DNA from: Alphaproteobacteria bacterium
GTDB lineage: Bacteria > Pseudomonadota > Alphaproteobacteria > CAAGCB01 > CAG-977
Assembly: GCA_017480385.1 (NCBI GenBank)
Contig: JAFVAT010000017.1
Span: 29,392-93,391 of the forward strand
Direction: 5' to 3'
Length of the DNA stretch: 64,000 nucleotides
Positions 1 through 8,935 of the stretch are shown piece after piece. The notes below the pieces were generated by a model. That model was not told the DNA's origin. It saw nothing but the letters and a program-made list of their open reading frames with translations, and searched no databases. The translations under genes and the position numbers were made by a program. Within the stretch, counting starts at the first letter, position 1. Every line of letters starts with the position of its first letter.

Positions 1-48
1 GCTTGTTGCTTAACCGCAGTGGAAGTTCAAGTCTTCTTGGCCGCACCA
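1..48 (+). tRNA. 3' part of a tRNA-Leu (5' part outside the window)
   Basis: The first 48 bases end in an encoded CCA. They contain a T-arm (stem GGAAG/CTTCT around the TTCAAGT loop) and a 3' acceptor strand TGGCCGC followed by discriminator A. Ahead of the T-arm is a long variable arm with a short TGC/GCA stem, which marks a class II tRNA. Among class II tRNAs the sequence agrees best with my memory of tRNA-Leu. The anticodon is not in the window, so the isoacceptor cannot be named; Ser or Tyr are less likely. Confidence 0.8.
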
Positions 49-52
49 TAAA

Positions 53-80
53 TTCCCCCGTTTGCCGGGGGATTTCTTTT
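53..80 (+). terminator. Rho-independent terminator of the tRNA
   Basis: A CCCCCG/CGGGGG stem with a short T-rich loop is followed by a T-rich tail. It starts five bases after the tRNA CCA end. Confidence 0.8.
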
Positions 81-162
81 TGCCGAAATGAAATGGTTGC
101 CGTTTGAAAGCATGCGGTTTATTTTAAAGAAAGCATACCCGTTCTGTTCAAAGGAGAAAATC

Positions 163-1608
163 ATGCCCGTTGTTGCTTTAATTTATCCGCCCGGTCTTTT
201 GTTCCAGCGCGGGGAAGACAGATGCCAGTCTAATATCGCTTCGTCAACGGCAACATCCATGCGGGCCTGCAATGACTTGGGGTATGCGGCGGCGGCTTTG
301 AAACAGAAAGGGTTTGACGTTTTTTTGAAAGATTATCAAACGGAGGGATTGACTTTTGACGATCTGCTTTCCGATTTGGAACAAAATCCGCCCGACATGT
401 TGATGATGAGCACTACAAACGCAACGATTTTTACAGATTTGGAAATCGTGAAACGGCTGAAAGCGGCGTTTGATAAAATATGTGTTGTTTTAAAAGGCGC
501 CGTCTTTTTCGATCCGGAAGACGGCCTGCTGAATCAGCTGGATTTAAGCCTGACAGATTATTTGATCGGCGGTGAATCCGATTTTATTATCGGCGATCTG
601 GCATGGGCGCATTTTAATGATCAATCGAAATTGTCTGCGATCGGCGGGATTTTATATCGTGAAAACGGGCAGTGGAAAAGGACCGATTTTGCGCATTGGC
701 ACGAGGATTTGGACGCGCTTCCTTTTCCGGATCGGTCTTTAATGAACAATGCGCTGTATCTGCGGCCGGATACTCAGGAAAAACAAGCGACAATCGCAAC
801 TTCGCGCGGCTGTCCGTCGAATTGTATTTTTTGCCTGACGCCGCATATTTCAGGGAAAAGGCTGCGTCTGCGGTCACCGGAAAATATCTTTGCGGAAATT
901 ACCGAATGTTATGAAAAATTCGGAATCCGGAATTTCTTTTTCAAATCGGACACGTTTACCATAAATAAGGCTTGGACGGTGGCATTGTGTGATTTGATTC
1001 TGTCCTCGCCTTTGAAAGGAAAAATCGAATGGGTGGCCAATTCCCGCGTTAATCCGATTGATCAGGAAACTCTGGTTAAAATGAAGCAGGCGGGCTGCTG
1101 GCTTGTCGCGTTCGGATTTGAATCGGGCAGCTCGGACACGCTTGAAAAGGCCAGAAAAGGAGCGACAGTCGAACAAAACAAAGCGGCGGCAGAAATGGCC
1201 AAAAAAGCGGGATTAATGGTTTATGGGTTTTATTTGATCGGTTTTCCGTGGGAAACACAGGAACATCTGGAGGCAACCCGAAAGCTGATCTTTGACATTG
1301 ACGCGGATTTTATCGAATTGCATATTGCCACGCCGTTTTACGGCACAGGGCTGTATGAAATGGCCAAAGAAGCCGGACTGATTGATGAAAGCGTTTTGGG
1401 CAAAGACTATTTTAACGCGCCGACGATCGGAACAAAGTATTTGTCAATCGGGGAAATCGAAGCGTTCCGGAAAAAGACGATTTTAAAGTATCATCTGCGC
1501 CCTTCGTACATTCTGCGCAAGCTGAAGTATGCCGTTTTCCGTCCGAAGGTATTGAAAAACTATTTTGTTTTCGGATTAAAGCTGATCAAAAACACCATAA
1601 CGCGTTAG
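163..1608 (+). CDS. B12-binding domain radical SAM protein
   Basis: The protein is about 481 aa. The N-terminal third resembles a cobalamin-binding domain, as in the BchE/HpnJ-type class. It is followed by a radical SAM core with the cluster motif RGCPSNCIFC (CxxxCxxC). The C-terminus is basic and rich in aromatic residues. The family uses a 4Fe-4S cluster and SAM to make a radical and often methylates or rearranges lipids, pigments or peptides; the substrate here is unknown. I chose ATG 163 because AAGGAG stands six bases ahead of it; an in-frame ATG at 88 has no ribosome site. It is a single gene convergent with rnhA, with only four bases between the stops. Confidence 0.85.
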   Translation: MPVVALIYPPGLLFQRGEDRCQSNIASSTATSMRACNDLGYAAAALKQKGFDVFLKDYQTEGLTFDDLLSDLEQNPPDMLMMSTTNATIFTDLEIVKRLKAAFDKICVVLKGAVFFDPEDGLLNQLDLSLTDYLIGGESDFIIGDLAWAHFNDQSKLSAIGGILYRENGQWKRTDFAHWHEDLDALPFPDRSLMNNALYLRPDTQEKQATIATSRGCPSNCIFCLTPHISGKRLRLRSPENIFAEITECYEKFGIRNFFFKSDTFTINKAWTVALCDLILSSPLKGKIEWVANSRVNPIDQETLVKMKQAGCWLVAFGFESGSSDTLEKARKGATVEQNKAAAEMAKKAGLMVYGFYLIGFPWETQEHLEATRKLIFDIDADFIELHIATPFYGTGLYEMAKEAGLIDESVLGKDYFNAPTIGTKYLSIGEIEAFRKKTILKYHLRPSYILRKLKYAVFRPKVLKNYFVFGLKLIKNTITR

Positions 1609-1612
1609 AATT

Positions 1613-2059
1613 TTATTTCAGCGCTTCCCGCAAAGCTTCAATCGCATTGCGCGCCAATAAATCGCAGCGCTCGTTTTCAGGGTGTCCGGCATGCCCTTTG
1701 ACCCAATGCCAATGCAGCTGGTGCGTTTTGGATAAACGGTAGAGTTCCTGCCATAAATCGCTGTTTTTAACAGGCTTTTTATCTGCCGTCCTCCAACCGT
1801 TTTTTACCCAGCCGGTCAGCCATTCTTCCGCGCCTTTCATGACGTATTGACTGTCCGTGTAAATCTCGATTTCGCAGGGCTCTTTCAATGACAACAACGC
1901 TTGCAGAACCGCCATCAGTTCCATGCGGTTGTTTGTAGTCGCTTCTTGCGATCCGCTGATTTCCTTTTCAACGGTTTTATAGCGCAGAACCGCTCCCCAG
2001 CCGCCCAAGCCGGGATTGCCACTGCACGCACCGTCCGTGAATATGGTAATTTGTTTCAT
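1613..2059 (-). CDS. rnhA: Ribonuclease HI
   Basis: This 148-aa protein has the full RNase HI length. It degrades the RNA strand of RNA:DNA hybrids in the cytoplasm, for example in R-loops and at primers. The DEDD metal-binding residues are visible as D9 ([11 protein letters not shown]), E47 (NRMEL), D69 (YTDSQYV) and D133 (NERCDLLA). The conserved histidine loop is [11 protein letters not shown] near residues 120-130. It includes the basic protrusion [13 protein letters not shown] typical of bacterial type 1 enzymes. Confidence 0.97.
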   Translation of the reverse strand: MKQITIFTDGACSGNPGLGGWGAVLRYKTVEKEISGSQEATTNNRMELMAVLQALLSLKEPCEIEIYTDSQYVMKGAEEWLTGWVKNGWRTADKKPVKNSDLWQELYRLSKTHQLHWHWVKGHAGHPENERCDLLARNAIEALREALK

Positions 2060-2123
2060 ACGGCGTAATTTGACATGTTATGGAAAAAATGTCGAGAGAT
2101 TAAAATAAAGAAACGTTATCAGC

Positions 2124-2153
2124 TTGCTTTTTGTCAAACAGACTTGATATGAT
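2124..2153 (+). promoter_or_regulatory. Possible sigma70 promoter for the hydrolase gene
   Basis: TTGCTT and TATGAT are separated by 18 bases, 28 bases before the ATG at 2181. The match is partial and no other data support it. Confidence 0.3.
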
Positions 2154-2180
2154 CAAAAAAAACAAATTCGAGTATCCAGA

Positions 2181-3065
2181 ATGTCTTTTCCTTTTTTTAC
2201 GTGCGGCGGTTGGTTTTATTGGGTTGACCGGTACAGTTATTCCGGGTGGCGGATCCAAGAATCCATATGGACGCGCCGGTGCCGTCTGTTGGACCCGTTT
2301 AATATTAAACGGGCTGCCGGGTCTTTTGAGCTGTGCTATGATACGCTGTTGTATTTTCTGCGGGCATGGGAAGCGGATACGCAGGTAAAAAAAGGAGTTG
2401 TATTAATCCATGGTTTGTTTCAGCGCCCTTCTTCTTTTGAAAAAATGGCGCATCATCTGCAAAAAAACTTTGAGCCGATTATATTCAGCTATCCGATGTT
2501 CCGATTCAGTTTGGTAAAATCGGCAATGGCTTTAAATGCCATGTTGGACCGCCGGCAGGATTTAAAGCAAGTGAACTTTGTTGCCTATGGTATGGGTGGG
2601 CTGATTTTACGCCAGGCACTGATGTTGAATCCGGCTTGGCTTGAAAAGATCGGACGCAGCGTTTTTCTTGCCGTGCCCAATAACGGTTATGTTTGGGCAC
2701 AAAAATGGAAAGACAGGAAGTGGTATCAAAAGCTGTTGGGAGAAGCGGGAAAAAATATTTTGCCGGAAACAGCAAAAGAGCTGTTCCCAATGGGCGGAGA
2801 TTTTGGCGTTATTCTTGCTGGCAAGGACGACGGCAAGGGCTTTCTTCCCTTTTTTAAAGAAGATAATGACGGCATTTTGCCGGTCAAAGACGGTCGCTGC
2901 GAAAAGGCGCGGGAAGAGTTTATGGCGTTGAATAAAACGCATTTTTTCCTGCATCAAGATGATAAATTGATTGAAATGACGCACAGTTTTTTGAATACGG
3001 GAAAATTCGGTCGCGGCGTTCGTATCCGCAAAGAACAAAGCTATACCAATTTATGGGATAACTGA
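2181..3065 (+). CDS. Alpha/beta-hydrolase (PGAP1/lipase-like) lacking the usual serine nucleophile
   Basis: This 294-aa protein has an oxyanion-hole strand VVLIHGLFQRP near residue 75 and the fold of esterases and lipases (PGAP1/LipA-like). At the nucleophile elbow, where the family has G-x-S-x-G, it reads A-Y-G-M-G (residues 135-139), so the catalytic serine is a glycine. Either it is a non-catalytic relative or it uses another residue. The first 60 residues are tryptophan- and cysteine-rich and unlike the family. The start is uncertain because no clear ribosome site precedes ATG 2181. The stop is 13 bases from the convergent mazG. Confidence 0.65.
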   Translation: MSFPFFTCGGWFYWVDRYSYSGWRIQESIWTRRCRLLDPFNIKRAAGSFELCYDTLLYFLRAWEADTQVKKGVVLIHGLFQRPSSFEKMAHHLQKNFEPIIFSYPMFRFSLVKSAMALNAMLDRRQDLKQVNFVAYGMGGLILRQALMLNPAWLEKIGRSVFLAVPNNGYVWAQKWKDRKWYQKLLGEAGKNILPETAKELFPMGGDFGVILAGKDDGKGFLPFFKEDNDGILPVKDGRCEKAREEFMALNKTHFFLHQDDKLIEMTHSFLNTGKFGRGVRIRKEQSYTNLWDN

Positions 3066-3078
3066 TCGGAACTTTATT

Positions 3079-3870
3079 CTAAGCCGAATGCTTTTTTTCC
3101 ATATGCTTGGCCTCTGTCCATAGAGCTTCCATTTCTTCCAGATTTGTTTGTTCAAAAGGCTGGCAGCGGCTTTTTAATACTTCTTCGATATGCGAAAAGC
3201 GGCGTTCAAACTTAGCATTTGTCCGCTTAAGAGCCTTTTCCGGATCTATATTCAATTTGCGCGCCAGATTGACACAGGCAAACAACAAATCCCCCATTTC
3301 GTCTTCACGTTCTGAAATGTGTTCTTTTTGAGCGATTTCAGCGCGCAGTTCGGCGCTTTCCTCAACGATTTTATCCAATACCAAATCGGGCTTGTCCCAA
3401 TCGAATCCGACTCGTGCCGCTCGGCTTTGCAGCTTGTAAGCCCTTGTCGCAGCGGGTAAAGCTTTTGCAATACCCGACAAAATGCCGGTTTGATGATGAT
3501 CAGACCTTTCCTGGCGTTTCATTTCCTCCCAATCCGGAGCTGTTTCGGCTTTTCCGAAAATATGAGGGTGACGGCGGATCATTTTATCGCAGGCGGTTTG
3601 GGCAATATCGAAAAAGTCAAAAAGCCCCTGTTCTTTGGCAATTTGTGCATAAAAAACAATATGGAACAATAAATCCCCCAATTCTTCACGCAAAGCGTTC
3701 ATGTCATTCAGGGCAACCGCATCATAAACCTCATAGGCTTCTTCCAGCGTAAATCCCGAAATGCTTTCAGCCGTTTGACTGCGGTCCCATGGGCACCCTT
3801 TTTCCGGGTCGCGCAGACGCGCCATAATTTCTAAAAGAGAGTTTAAGGAGTCTTTTCTGTCCCCGGTCAT
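3079..3870 (-). CDS. mazG: Nucleoside triphosphate pyrophosphohydrolase MazG
   Basis: This 263-aa protein has two tandem MazG domains, as in the E. coli enzyme. It hydrolyses (d)NTPs to monophosphates and pyrophosphate and cleans the nucleotide pool. The first domain carries EEAYEVYD (E43, E44, E47, D50) and EELGDLLFH. The second carries EESAELRAE and EDEMGDLLF. These are the Mg-binding helices of the all-alpha NTP pyrophosphatase fold. AAGGATAAAAA precedes the ATG. Confidence 0.95.
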   Translation of the reverse strand: MTGDRKDSLNSLLEIMARLRDPEKGCPWDRSQTAESISGFTLEEAYEVYDAVALNDMNALREELGDLLFHIVFYAQIAKEQGLFDFFDIAQTACDKMIRRHPHIFGKAETAPDWEEMKRQERSDHHQTGILSGIAKALPAATRAYKLQSRAARVGFDWDKPDLVLDKIVEESAELRAEIAQKEHISEREDEMGDLLFACVNLARKLNIDPEKALKRTNAKFERRFSHIEEVLKSRCQPFEQTNLEEMEALWTEAKHMEKKHSA

Positions 3871-4236
3871 TTTTTATCCTTTTTGTCGGTTGTGCATGGG
3901 TTTATCTTTGTTTTTTGCATCATAGGCGACTATATTAGAGCAGATCTTTTTTTTGACAACAGATTTTGAAACGACTCCTTTTTTATATTTTGTCTATTTT
4001 GCTGTTATTTGTTTTGTTTTGTTGTATATTTTTGGAAAAGACCGAAAATGCTTTCTGGCGTTTCAAGGGATTGATAAGAAGGAAATTATTATATAATACA
4101 TTGATTTTTATGATGATTTTTTAAAATTTACCAAAGCAGGAAGAAAAAAAGAGAATTATGGACAAAATATCCTTGAAAAAAGAAAAAAGCTTCGGTATAA
4201 AAAAGATTAAGGAAGATTTTTTTATGAGAGGTTCTT
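3871..4236. other. AT-rich intergenic region
   Basis: No convincing gene lies in this 366-base gap between divergent mazG and the HAD gene. A TTGACA occurs at 3953-3958, but no -10 box stands at a usual distance, so I do not call a promoter. The HAD gene has AGAGG seven bases before its ATG. Confidence 0.5.
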
Positions 4237-5289
4237 ATGAGCGAAAAGAAACCGGTAAGTTTGATTGTCAGTGATGTTGACAATACAATTTCAGATTATT
4301 TTAACAACTGGGGCTTGGCTTGGGATAAAGGAATTGAAAAGCTGGCGGAAAGCCGCGGTATGGAAAAGGATAAGCTGTACGAAGATATCCGTAACAATGC
4401 AGGCGGTTATGCTCGTTTTCATAATTTTCCGGACCTGTTGAAGGAAACGCCATCTTTAAGCTTGGAGGGCAAGTCCGCGGAGGAACGCGCTCGTTTGGAA
4501 AAAAATGATGCGAAAATCTGCCATGAGGTTGCCAAGCAGTATCACGAAGGCAACACCATGTATGAGGGTGTGATCGCAACGATTCGCAAAGCGAAGGCTA
4601 TGGGGGCTCAGTTTGTTTTGTATTCGGATTCGCCTGCTTCCGGCCTGATTGCCCGTATGGCGGATATGCAGTTCCCGCTCGATTTGGTGGACGGCGTTGT
4701 TTGCCGTGCCGACAGCACAACGGAAGAAGTGGACGGCAAGATTCAATTTAAGAAAGCTCCGATGCAGGTCACCGGCGGCTGTTTCAGCGGTTATCGTGAT
4801 GCTTTGGTAGAAAAGCTGGGCGACAAACTGGTTATGAATGCCGGCGATGTTTGGAAGCCGAACATGGAAGTGATGCAGGGAATTATGGACCGCCATGGCG
4901 CAACGCCAGATCAGACCGTTATGGTCGGCGACAATATTAAATCCGACGGCGGAGTTGTTCGTTTGGGCTGTCATTTTGCCTGGCAGAAAGAAGGCTCTGA
5001 AGTTTGTCCTGAAGCGCAGACAATGTATTCCAAGATTAATGAAATGACCGATTACAAAATCGGTGCTCAGGCCCATTTGGATATGTTGGATAAGATGTCT
5101 AAGGCCGATCCGGCTTTAGGCAGGCAGTACCAAGAAAAAATGGTCACTTTGGAAGGCGGTTTCAAAGATCTGAACAAGTATTATCGTTTTCAGTCTGCTG
5201 AAAGGGCTAAAGCTCAAGCCAAAGCAATGGAAGCCACGAATACGGCTGTTCAGGCTGCCGTTGTTGCCCGTCGTGTCGGCGGTCGCTAA
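4237..5289 (+). CDS. HAD-superfamily hydrolase, paralogue of the gene at 35595-36590
   Basis: This 350-aa protein has HAD motif I SDVDNTISD (nucleophile D13, acid/base D15), motif II around LYSDSPAS and motif IV VMVGDNIKSDG. A large alpha-helical cap, roughly residues 20-115, lies between motifs I and II. The C-terminal 40 residues are Ala/Lys-rich helix. HAD enzymes are mostly phosphatases; the substrate is unknown. The gene at 35595-36590 has the same layout, with shared blocks such as GFKDL-KYRF near the end, so the two are paralogues. It is monocistronic, ending in a strong terminator. Confidence 0.8.
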   Translation: MSEKKPVSLIVSDVDNTISDYFNNWGLAWDKGIEKLAESRGMEKDKLYEDIRNNAGGYARFHNFPDLLKETPSLSLEGKSAEERARLEKNDAKICHEVAKQYHEGNTMYEGVIATIRKAKAMGAQFVLYSDSPASGLIARMADMQFPLDLVDGVVCRADSTTEEVDGKIQFKKAPMQVTGGCFSGYRDALVEKLGDKLVMNAGDVWKPNMEVMQGIMDRHGATPDQTVMVGDNIKSDGGVVRLGCHFAWQKEGSEVCPEAQTMYSKINEMTDYKIGAQAHLDMLDKMSKADPALGRQYQEKMVTLEGGFKDLNKYYRFQSAERAKAQAKAMEATNTAVQAAVVARRVGGR

Positions 5290-5314
5290 AAACCTTCTGC
5301 CGTTATTTATGTTT

Positions 5315-5350
5315 AAGGAGGAAGGAATACCCTTTCCTCCTTATTTTTTT
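5315..5350 (+). terminator. Rho-independent terminator after the HAD gene
   Basis: A near-perfect AAGGAGGAAGG/CCTTTCCTCCTT stem is followed by ATTTTTTT. Confidence 0.85.
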
Positions 5351-5527
5351 AATTTGCCGGATAAACAAAATTCAATTTGCGGACAGCGATTTGGACAAGT
5401 ATGCAGGTCAGAAAAAAGAGCTTGTTAAAAAGAGATTTTTTTCACTAACCGGCTCTTGACTGATCAGCGAGAATCTAGCAATCTATAGAAAAACAGCACT
5501 CTGTTTGTTTGATGAAAGGAATTAATC

Positions 5528-5890
5528 TTGTCTAATCAATATACGGAAGAAAATCTAATCCGTGCCGCCTCATTTCTGCCTTCTCAGCAGGAACGGGAAC
5601 AGCAGCAGGCGGATATAAGCGCCGCGGCAGATCCGTTGTCAGCTTTGCTTTATTCAGATGATCGTGAAACTGTTTTGTATGGCATTTTTGGCGATATACC
5701 GGATTATGACAATCCCGAAATGGAAATGCTGTGGGACGAAGTGTTGGACGCCGATCCGGAAGAAGTGTATGAGTATTGTTTTCGTAAAGGGGTGGACCTG
5801 TTTCAAGATGACGGAAAACCCGTTCCCGGCTGGCGGGATATTGCCGTTATGCTGAAGGCCATTGAAAAGGGCATTTTGCAGCTGGCTTGA
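5528..5890 (+). CDS. Small acidic protein of unknown function
   Basis: This 120-aa protein is strongly acidic. It has a Gln/Glu-rich N-terminal helix around residues 15-30 and patches such as DADPEEVYEY. No signal peptide or membrane segment is seen and I recognise no family. The start codon is TTG, chosen because AAAGGA lies seven bases ahead and no ATG is suitable. The following DUF502 gene begins 18 bases downstream, so the two are probably co-transcribed. Confidence 0.6.
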   Translation: MSNQYTEENLIRAASFLPSQQEREQQQADISAAADPLSALLYSDDRETVLYGIFGDIPDYDNPEMEMLWDEVLDADPEEVYEYCFRKGVDLFQDDGKPVPGWRDIAVMLKAIEKGILQLA

Positions 5891-5908
5891 GTTTTATCGA
5901 GGATTTTT

Positions 5909-6580
5909 ATGTCTGATTCATCTGTGCCGGAAATATCAAAGGAAACCGGAAAAAAAACGCTGGTAATGCGGCTGCGCAATTATTTTTTAACGGGATTGCT
6001 GGTAACGGCTCCTCCGGCACTGACTGTCTACTTGGCGGTTTTATTTGTTAATTTTATTGACAGCAAAGTGCGTCATTTAATCCCGGAAGAGTATAATCCG
6101 GAACAATATTTGCCTTTTGCCATTCCTGGTTTGGGCGTTATTGTTGTTATTGTTTTTTTGATTTTATTAGGGGCTTTCACAACCGGTTATTTGGGGCGTT
6201 TGCTGGTCCGTATTTGGGAACATATGTGGGAAAAGATACCTTTTGTTTCAGGTGTTTATTCGACGTTTAAACAGCTTTTTGAAACGGTTTTTTCCCAAAA
6301 ATCGAATGCTTTCCGTCAGGTTGTCATGGTTGAATTTCCCAGAAAAGACGCCTGGACGGTAGCTTTTGTGACTTCAGATGTGCCGTATATGCTTTCCAAC
6401 GCTTTGAAAGACGATGATTTGGTATCCGTTTATGTGCCGACGACGCCGAACCCGACTTCCGGCTATTGGAGTCTGTATCATAAAAAAGATGTTATTCCGT
6501 TGGATATTTCCGTGGAAGACGGATTAAAAATGGTCATTTCTTTGGGAATTGTTTCTAAACGGAAAGAAGCGAAAGATTAG
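5909..6580 (+). CDS. DUF502 family membrane protein
   Basis: This 223-aa protein matches DUF502. It has a first membrane helix around residues 24-50 (FLTGLLVTAPPALTVYLAV) and a second around 75-100 (GLGVIVVIVFLILLGAF). The conserved loop IPFVSGVYSTFKQ follows, then a soluble domain with the VMVEFPRKDAW and TTPNPTSGYW blocks. The family is widespread, inner-membrane, and of unknown biochemical role. GAGGATTTTT precedes the ATG. Confidence 0.9.
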   Translation: MSDSSVPEISKETGKKTLVMRLRNYFLTGLLVTAPPALTVYLAVLFVNFIDSKVRHLIPEEYNPEQYLPFAIPGLGVIVVIVFLILLGAFTTGYLGRLLVRIWEHMWEKIPFVSGVYSTFKQLFETVFSQKSNAFRQVVMVEFPRKDAWTVAFVTSDVPYMLSNALKDDDLVSVYVPTTPNPTSGYWSLYHKKDVIPLDISVEDGLKMVISLGIVSKRKEAKD

Positions 6581-6600
6581 CGTGTTTTTTGTTTTAAGGG

Positions 6601-6632
6601 GCAGGGAAAGGATTTTCCCTGCTTTTCTGTTT
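6601..6632 (+). terminator. Rho-independent terminator after the DUF502 gene
   Basis: GCAGGGAAA/TTTCCCTGC hairpin followed by a T-rich tail. Confidence 0.8.
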
Positions 6633-6686
6633 TCTTTTTAAACAGGATAAGGTACAAACGAAATCATTTTTTATACAGAGGCAAAC

Positions 6687-8264
6687 ATGATGTCTTTAAC
6701 AGAACAAACAGCGCATCGCAGAACTTTTGCGATTATTTCTCACCCGGACGCAGGCAAAACAACTTTGACGGAAAAACTGCTGCTGTTCGGAGGAGCCATA
6801 CAAATGGCGGGGGCGGTCAAAGCCAGAGGGGAACAGCGCCGGGCACGGTCCGATTGGATGAAAGTAGAACGGGAACGCGGTATTTCCGTTGCCTCTTCCG
6901 TCATGACATATGAATATCGGGACTGCACGTTTAATTTATTGGATACGCCGGGACACGAAGACTTTTCCGAAGATACTTACCGTGTTTTAACCGCGGTGGA
7001 TTCTGCCGTAATGGTGATTGACGCGGCAAAAGGGATTGAGGCCAGGACGCGCAAGCTGTTTGAAATTTGCCGTTTGCGGGACGTGCCGATTATTACTTTT
7101 ATCAATAAAATGGATCGTGATTCTCAGGATCCGTTTGCTCTGTTGTCTGAAATTGAAGATACGCTGGCTTTAGAGGTGGCGCCGGTGACTTGGCCGATCG
7201 GATCGGGCAGGGATTTTAAAGGGTGCTATGACCTGTTGAATGACCGTTTAGTGCTGATAGAGCGCGGCGAAACAGCTGAAGCAGAAGTCTGTAACGGCTT
7301 GGACGATCCGAAGCTGGACGCTTTGTTACCGGCGGATTTGGTTGCTAAACTGCGTGAAGACGTGGAAATGGTGCGCGGCGTTTGTCCGGCGTTTGACCGT
7401 AAATCTTATTTGGAAGGAGTACAAACGCCTGTCTTTTTCGGTTCGGCGATTAATAACTTTGGTGTGCGGGAATTGATTAACGGCTTGGTGGATTATGCGC
7501 CGTCTCCGCGTTTTCAGCCGGCAGTCGGACGCAAGATCGATCCGGCAGAGGAAAAAGTCACCGGTTTTGTATTTAAGATTCAGGCCAACATGGATCCGAA
7601 ACATCGTGATCGCATCGCCTTTGTTCGGCTGTGTTCAGGGCATTTTCAGCGCGGCATGAAGCTGCTGCACGTGCGCAGCGGCAAGTATCTGCCGATGCAT
7701 AATCCGATTATGTTCTTGGCGCAGGAACGGGAACTGGCCGATGAGGCCCTGCCAGGAGATATTATTGGCCTGCCAAATCACGGGAATTTGCGGATTGGCG
7801 ATGCTTTAAGCGAAGGGGAACAGCTGACGTTTACGGGCATTCCGTCCTTTGCGCCGGAACTGCTGCAAAAAATCCGCTCAACCGATCCGCTGAAGGCCAA
7901 ACATCTGGGCAAAGCTTTGCAACAGATCGCCGAAGAAGGCGGGGCAAGCGTTTTTAAACCGACCATGGGAACGGATTGGATTGTCGGCGTTGTCGGGGCT
8001 TTGCAGTTTGATGTTTTGGCTGACCGTATTCGCACGGAATATGAAATCCCGGTTATTTTTGAACCGACAGCTCTTTATACGGCCCGTTGGGTTCAGGCGG
8101 AAACTCCGGCTGATCTGGAGGCTTTTGTGAAAGCCAATAAGGCTGCTTTGGCAACAGATCATGACGGCGAATGGGTGTTTTTAGCGCGCAACGGCTGGCA
8201 TTTAAATAAGACAGCGGAGGATTTCCCTAAAATCAAGCTGTTGGAAACGCGCCAAAACGCATAA
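6687..8264 (+). CDS. prfC: Peptide chain release factor 3
   Basis: RF3 is a translational GTPase that removes RF1/RF2 from the ribosome after peptide release. The 525-aa length is typical. The P-loop is SHPDAGKTT (residues 18-26), switch II has DTPGHEDF, and the guanine-specificity motif is NKMD. The extended EQRRARSDWMKVERERGISV stretch before switch II is characteristic of RF3 rather than EF-G. Domains II and III follow without breaks. A terminator ends the unit. Confidence 0.97.
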   Translation: MMSLTEQTAHRRTFAIISHPDAGKTTLTEKLLLFGGAIQMAGAVKARGEQRRARSDWMKVERERGISVASSVMTYEYRDCTFNLLDTPGHEDFSEDTYRVLTAVDSAVMVIDAAKGIEARTRKLFEICRLRDVPIITFINKMDRDSQDPFALLSEIEDTLALEVAPVTWPIGSGRDFKGCYDLLNDRLVLIERGETAEAEVCNGLDDPKLDALLPADLVAKLREDVEMVRGVCPAFDRKSYLEGVQTPVFFGSAINNFGVRELINGLVDYAPSPRFQPAVGRKIDPAEEKVTGFVFKIQANMDPKHRDRIAFVRLCSGHFQRGMKLLHVRSGKYLPMHNPIMFLAQERELADEALPGDIIGLPNHGNLRIGDALSEGEQLTFTGIPSFAPELLQKIRSTDPLKAKHLGKALQQIAEEGGASVFKPTMGTDWIVGVVGALQFDVLADRIRTEYEIPVIFEPTALYTARWVQAETPADLEAFVKANKAALATDHDGEWVFLARNGWHLNKTAEDFPKIKLLETRQNA

Positions 8265-8285
8265 CATTTTCTTTTTTTTATTCAC

Positions 8286-8317
8286 CCGCGGCAAGGAGTT
8301 TTTTTGCCGCGGTTTTT
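8286..8317 (+). terminator. Rho-independent terminator after prfC
   Basis: Perfect CCGCGGCAA/TTGCCGCGG stem (8286-8294 with 8304-8312) followed by TTTTTG. Confidence 0.9.
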
Positions 8318-8549
8318 GTAATACGAAAACTGCGGGCGAAGCATGGCGGGAAGGGCGAATAGCTTGTTGTTTCGCAATGATGTTCATGTGCTGCCGCATT
8401 CGACCGTGAGCGGCAGACAGCACATAATATTTGCGCAGAAGGATCGCCGTAATGTATTCTATATAGGGAAATTTTAGGACAGAAGAAAAATACTTAAGGA
8501 TTTGTGCGATTGAAAAGGAGTAACTGAAAGCGGGAGTATCTTCCGATCC

Positions 8550-8815
8550 TATGTCTATGTTGATAGATAGCCGGCTGCAAACAAGCGCATCAATGTTTGC
8601 GGGCTTTTTAAGAGGGAAAGCAGAGCGATATTAAGTTCACATATCGCGGCGGAGAATTTTGGCACAGGAGGAATTATGCGTTTCCTGCGGGCAAGAGGCT
8701 CATAAGATTGCGGAATATATACAGGATCCATTAAAAGAAGACGCGTTGTCAGATGAGCTAATTGAAACAAGTCCGACGCATTTACCGATGGCAGAAATGC
8801 GCCGACCAGATCGTT
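8550..8815 (+). pseudogene. Decayed IS200-like TnpA fragment
   Basis: Joining two frames gives a C-terminal IS200-type transposase pattern. It consists of a GFLRGKAE helix, then YRGGEFWHRRNYAFPAGK (second frame), then KIAEYIQDPLKEDALSDEL (first frame). Known IS200 TnpA proteins have GKS...HFW.RGYYV..VG...I..YI..Q..ED...DQL in this order. The catalytic HUH and Tyr regions are missing or unreadable, and at least two frameshifts and a stop break it. The assignment rests on pattern memory. About 300 bases around it hold no other gene. Confidence 0.45.
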
Positions 8816-8935
8816 GAACGCCGTTTAGGTGTTGCCGACGACCTCAAGGCTATGTCCGCAGTGTGAGACTTTCCGCCAAATGCGCGGGGATCACTTTGTA
8901 TAAAAAGCAGGAGGGGGAATAAAAGAAAAATTTGA

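Noticed and set aside
3953..3990. Promoter TTGACA...TATATT before the first HAD gene
   Set aside because: The spacing is 25 bases, too long for a sigma70 promoter.
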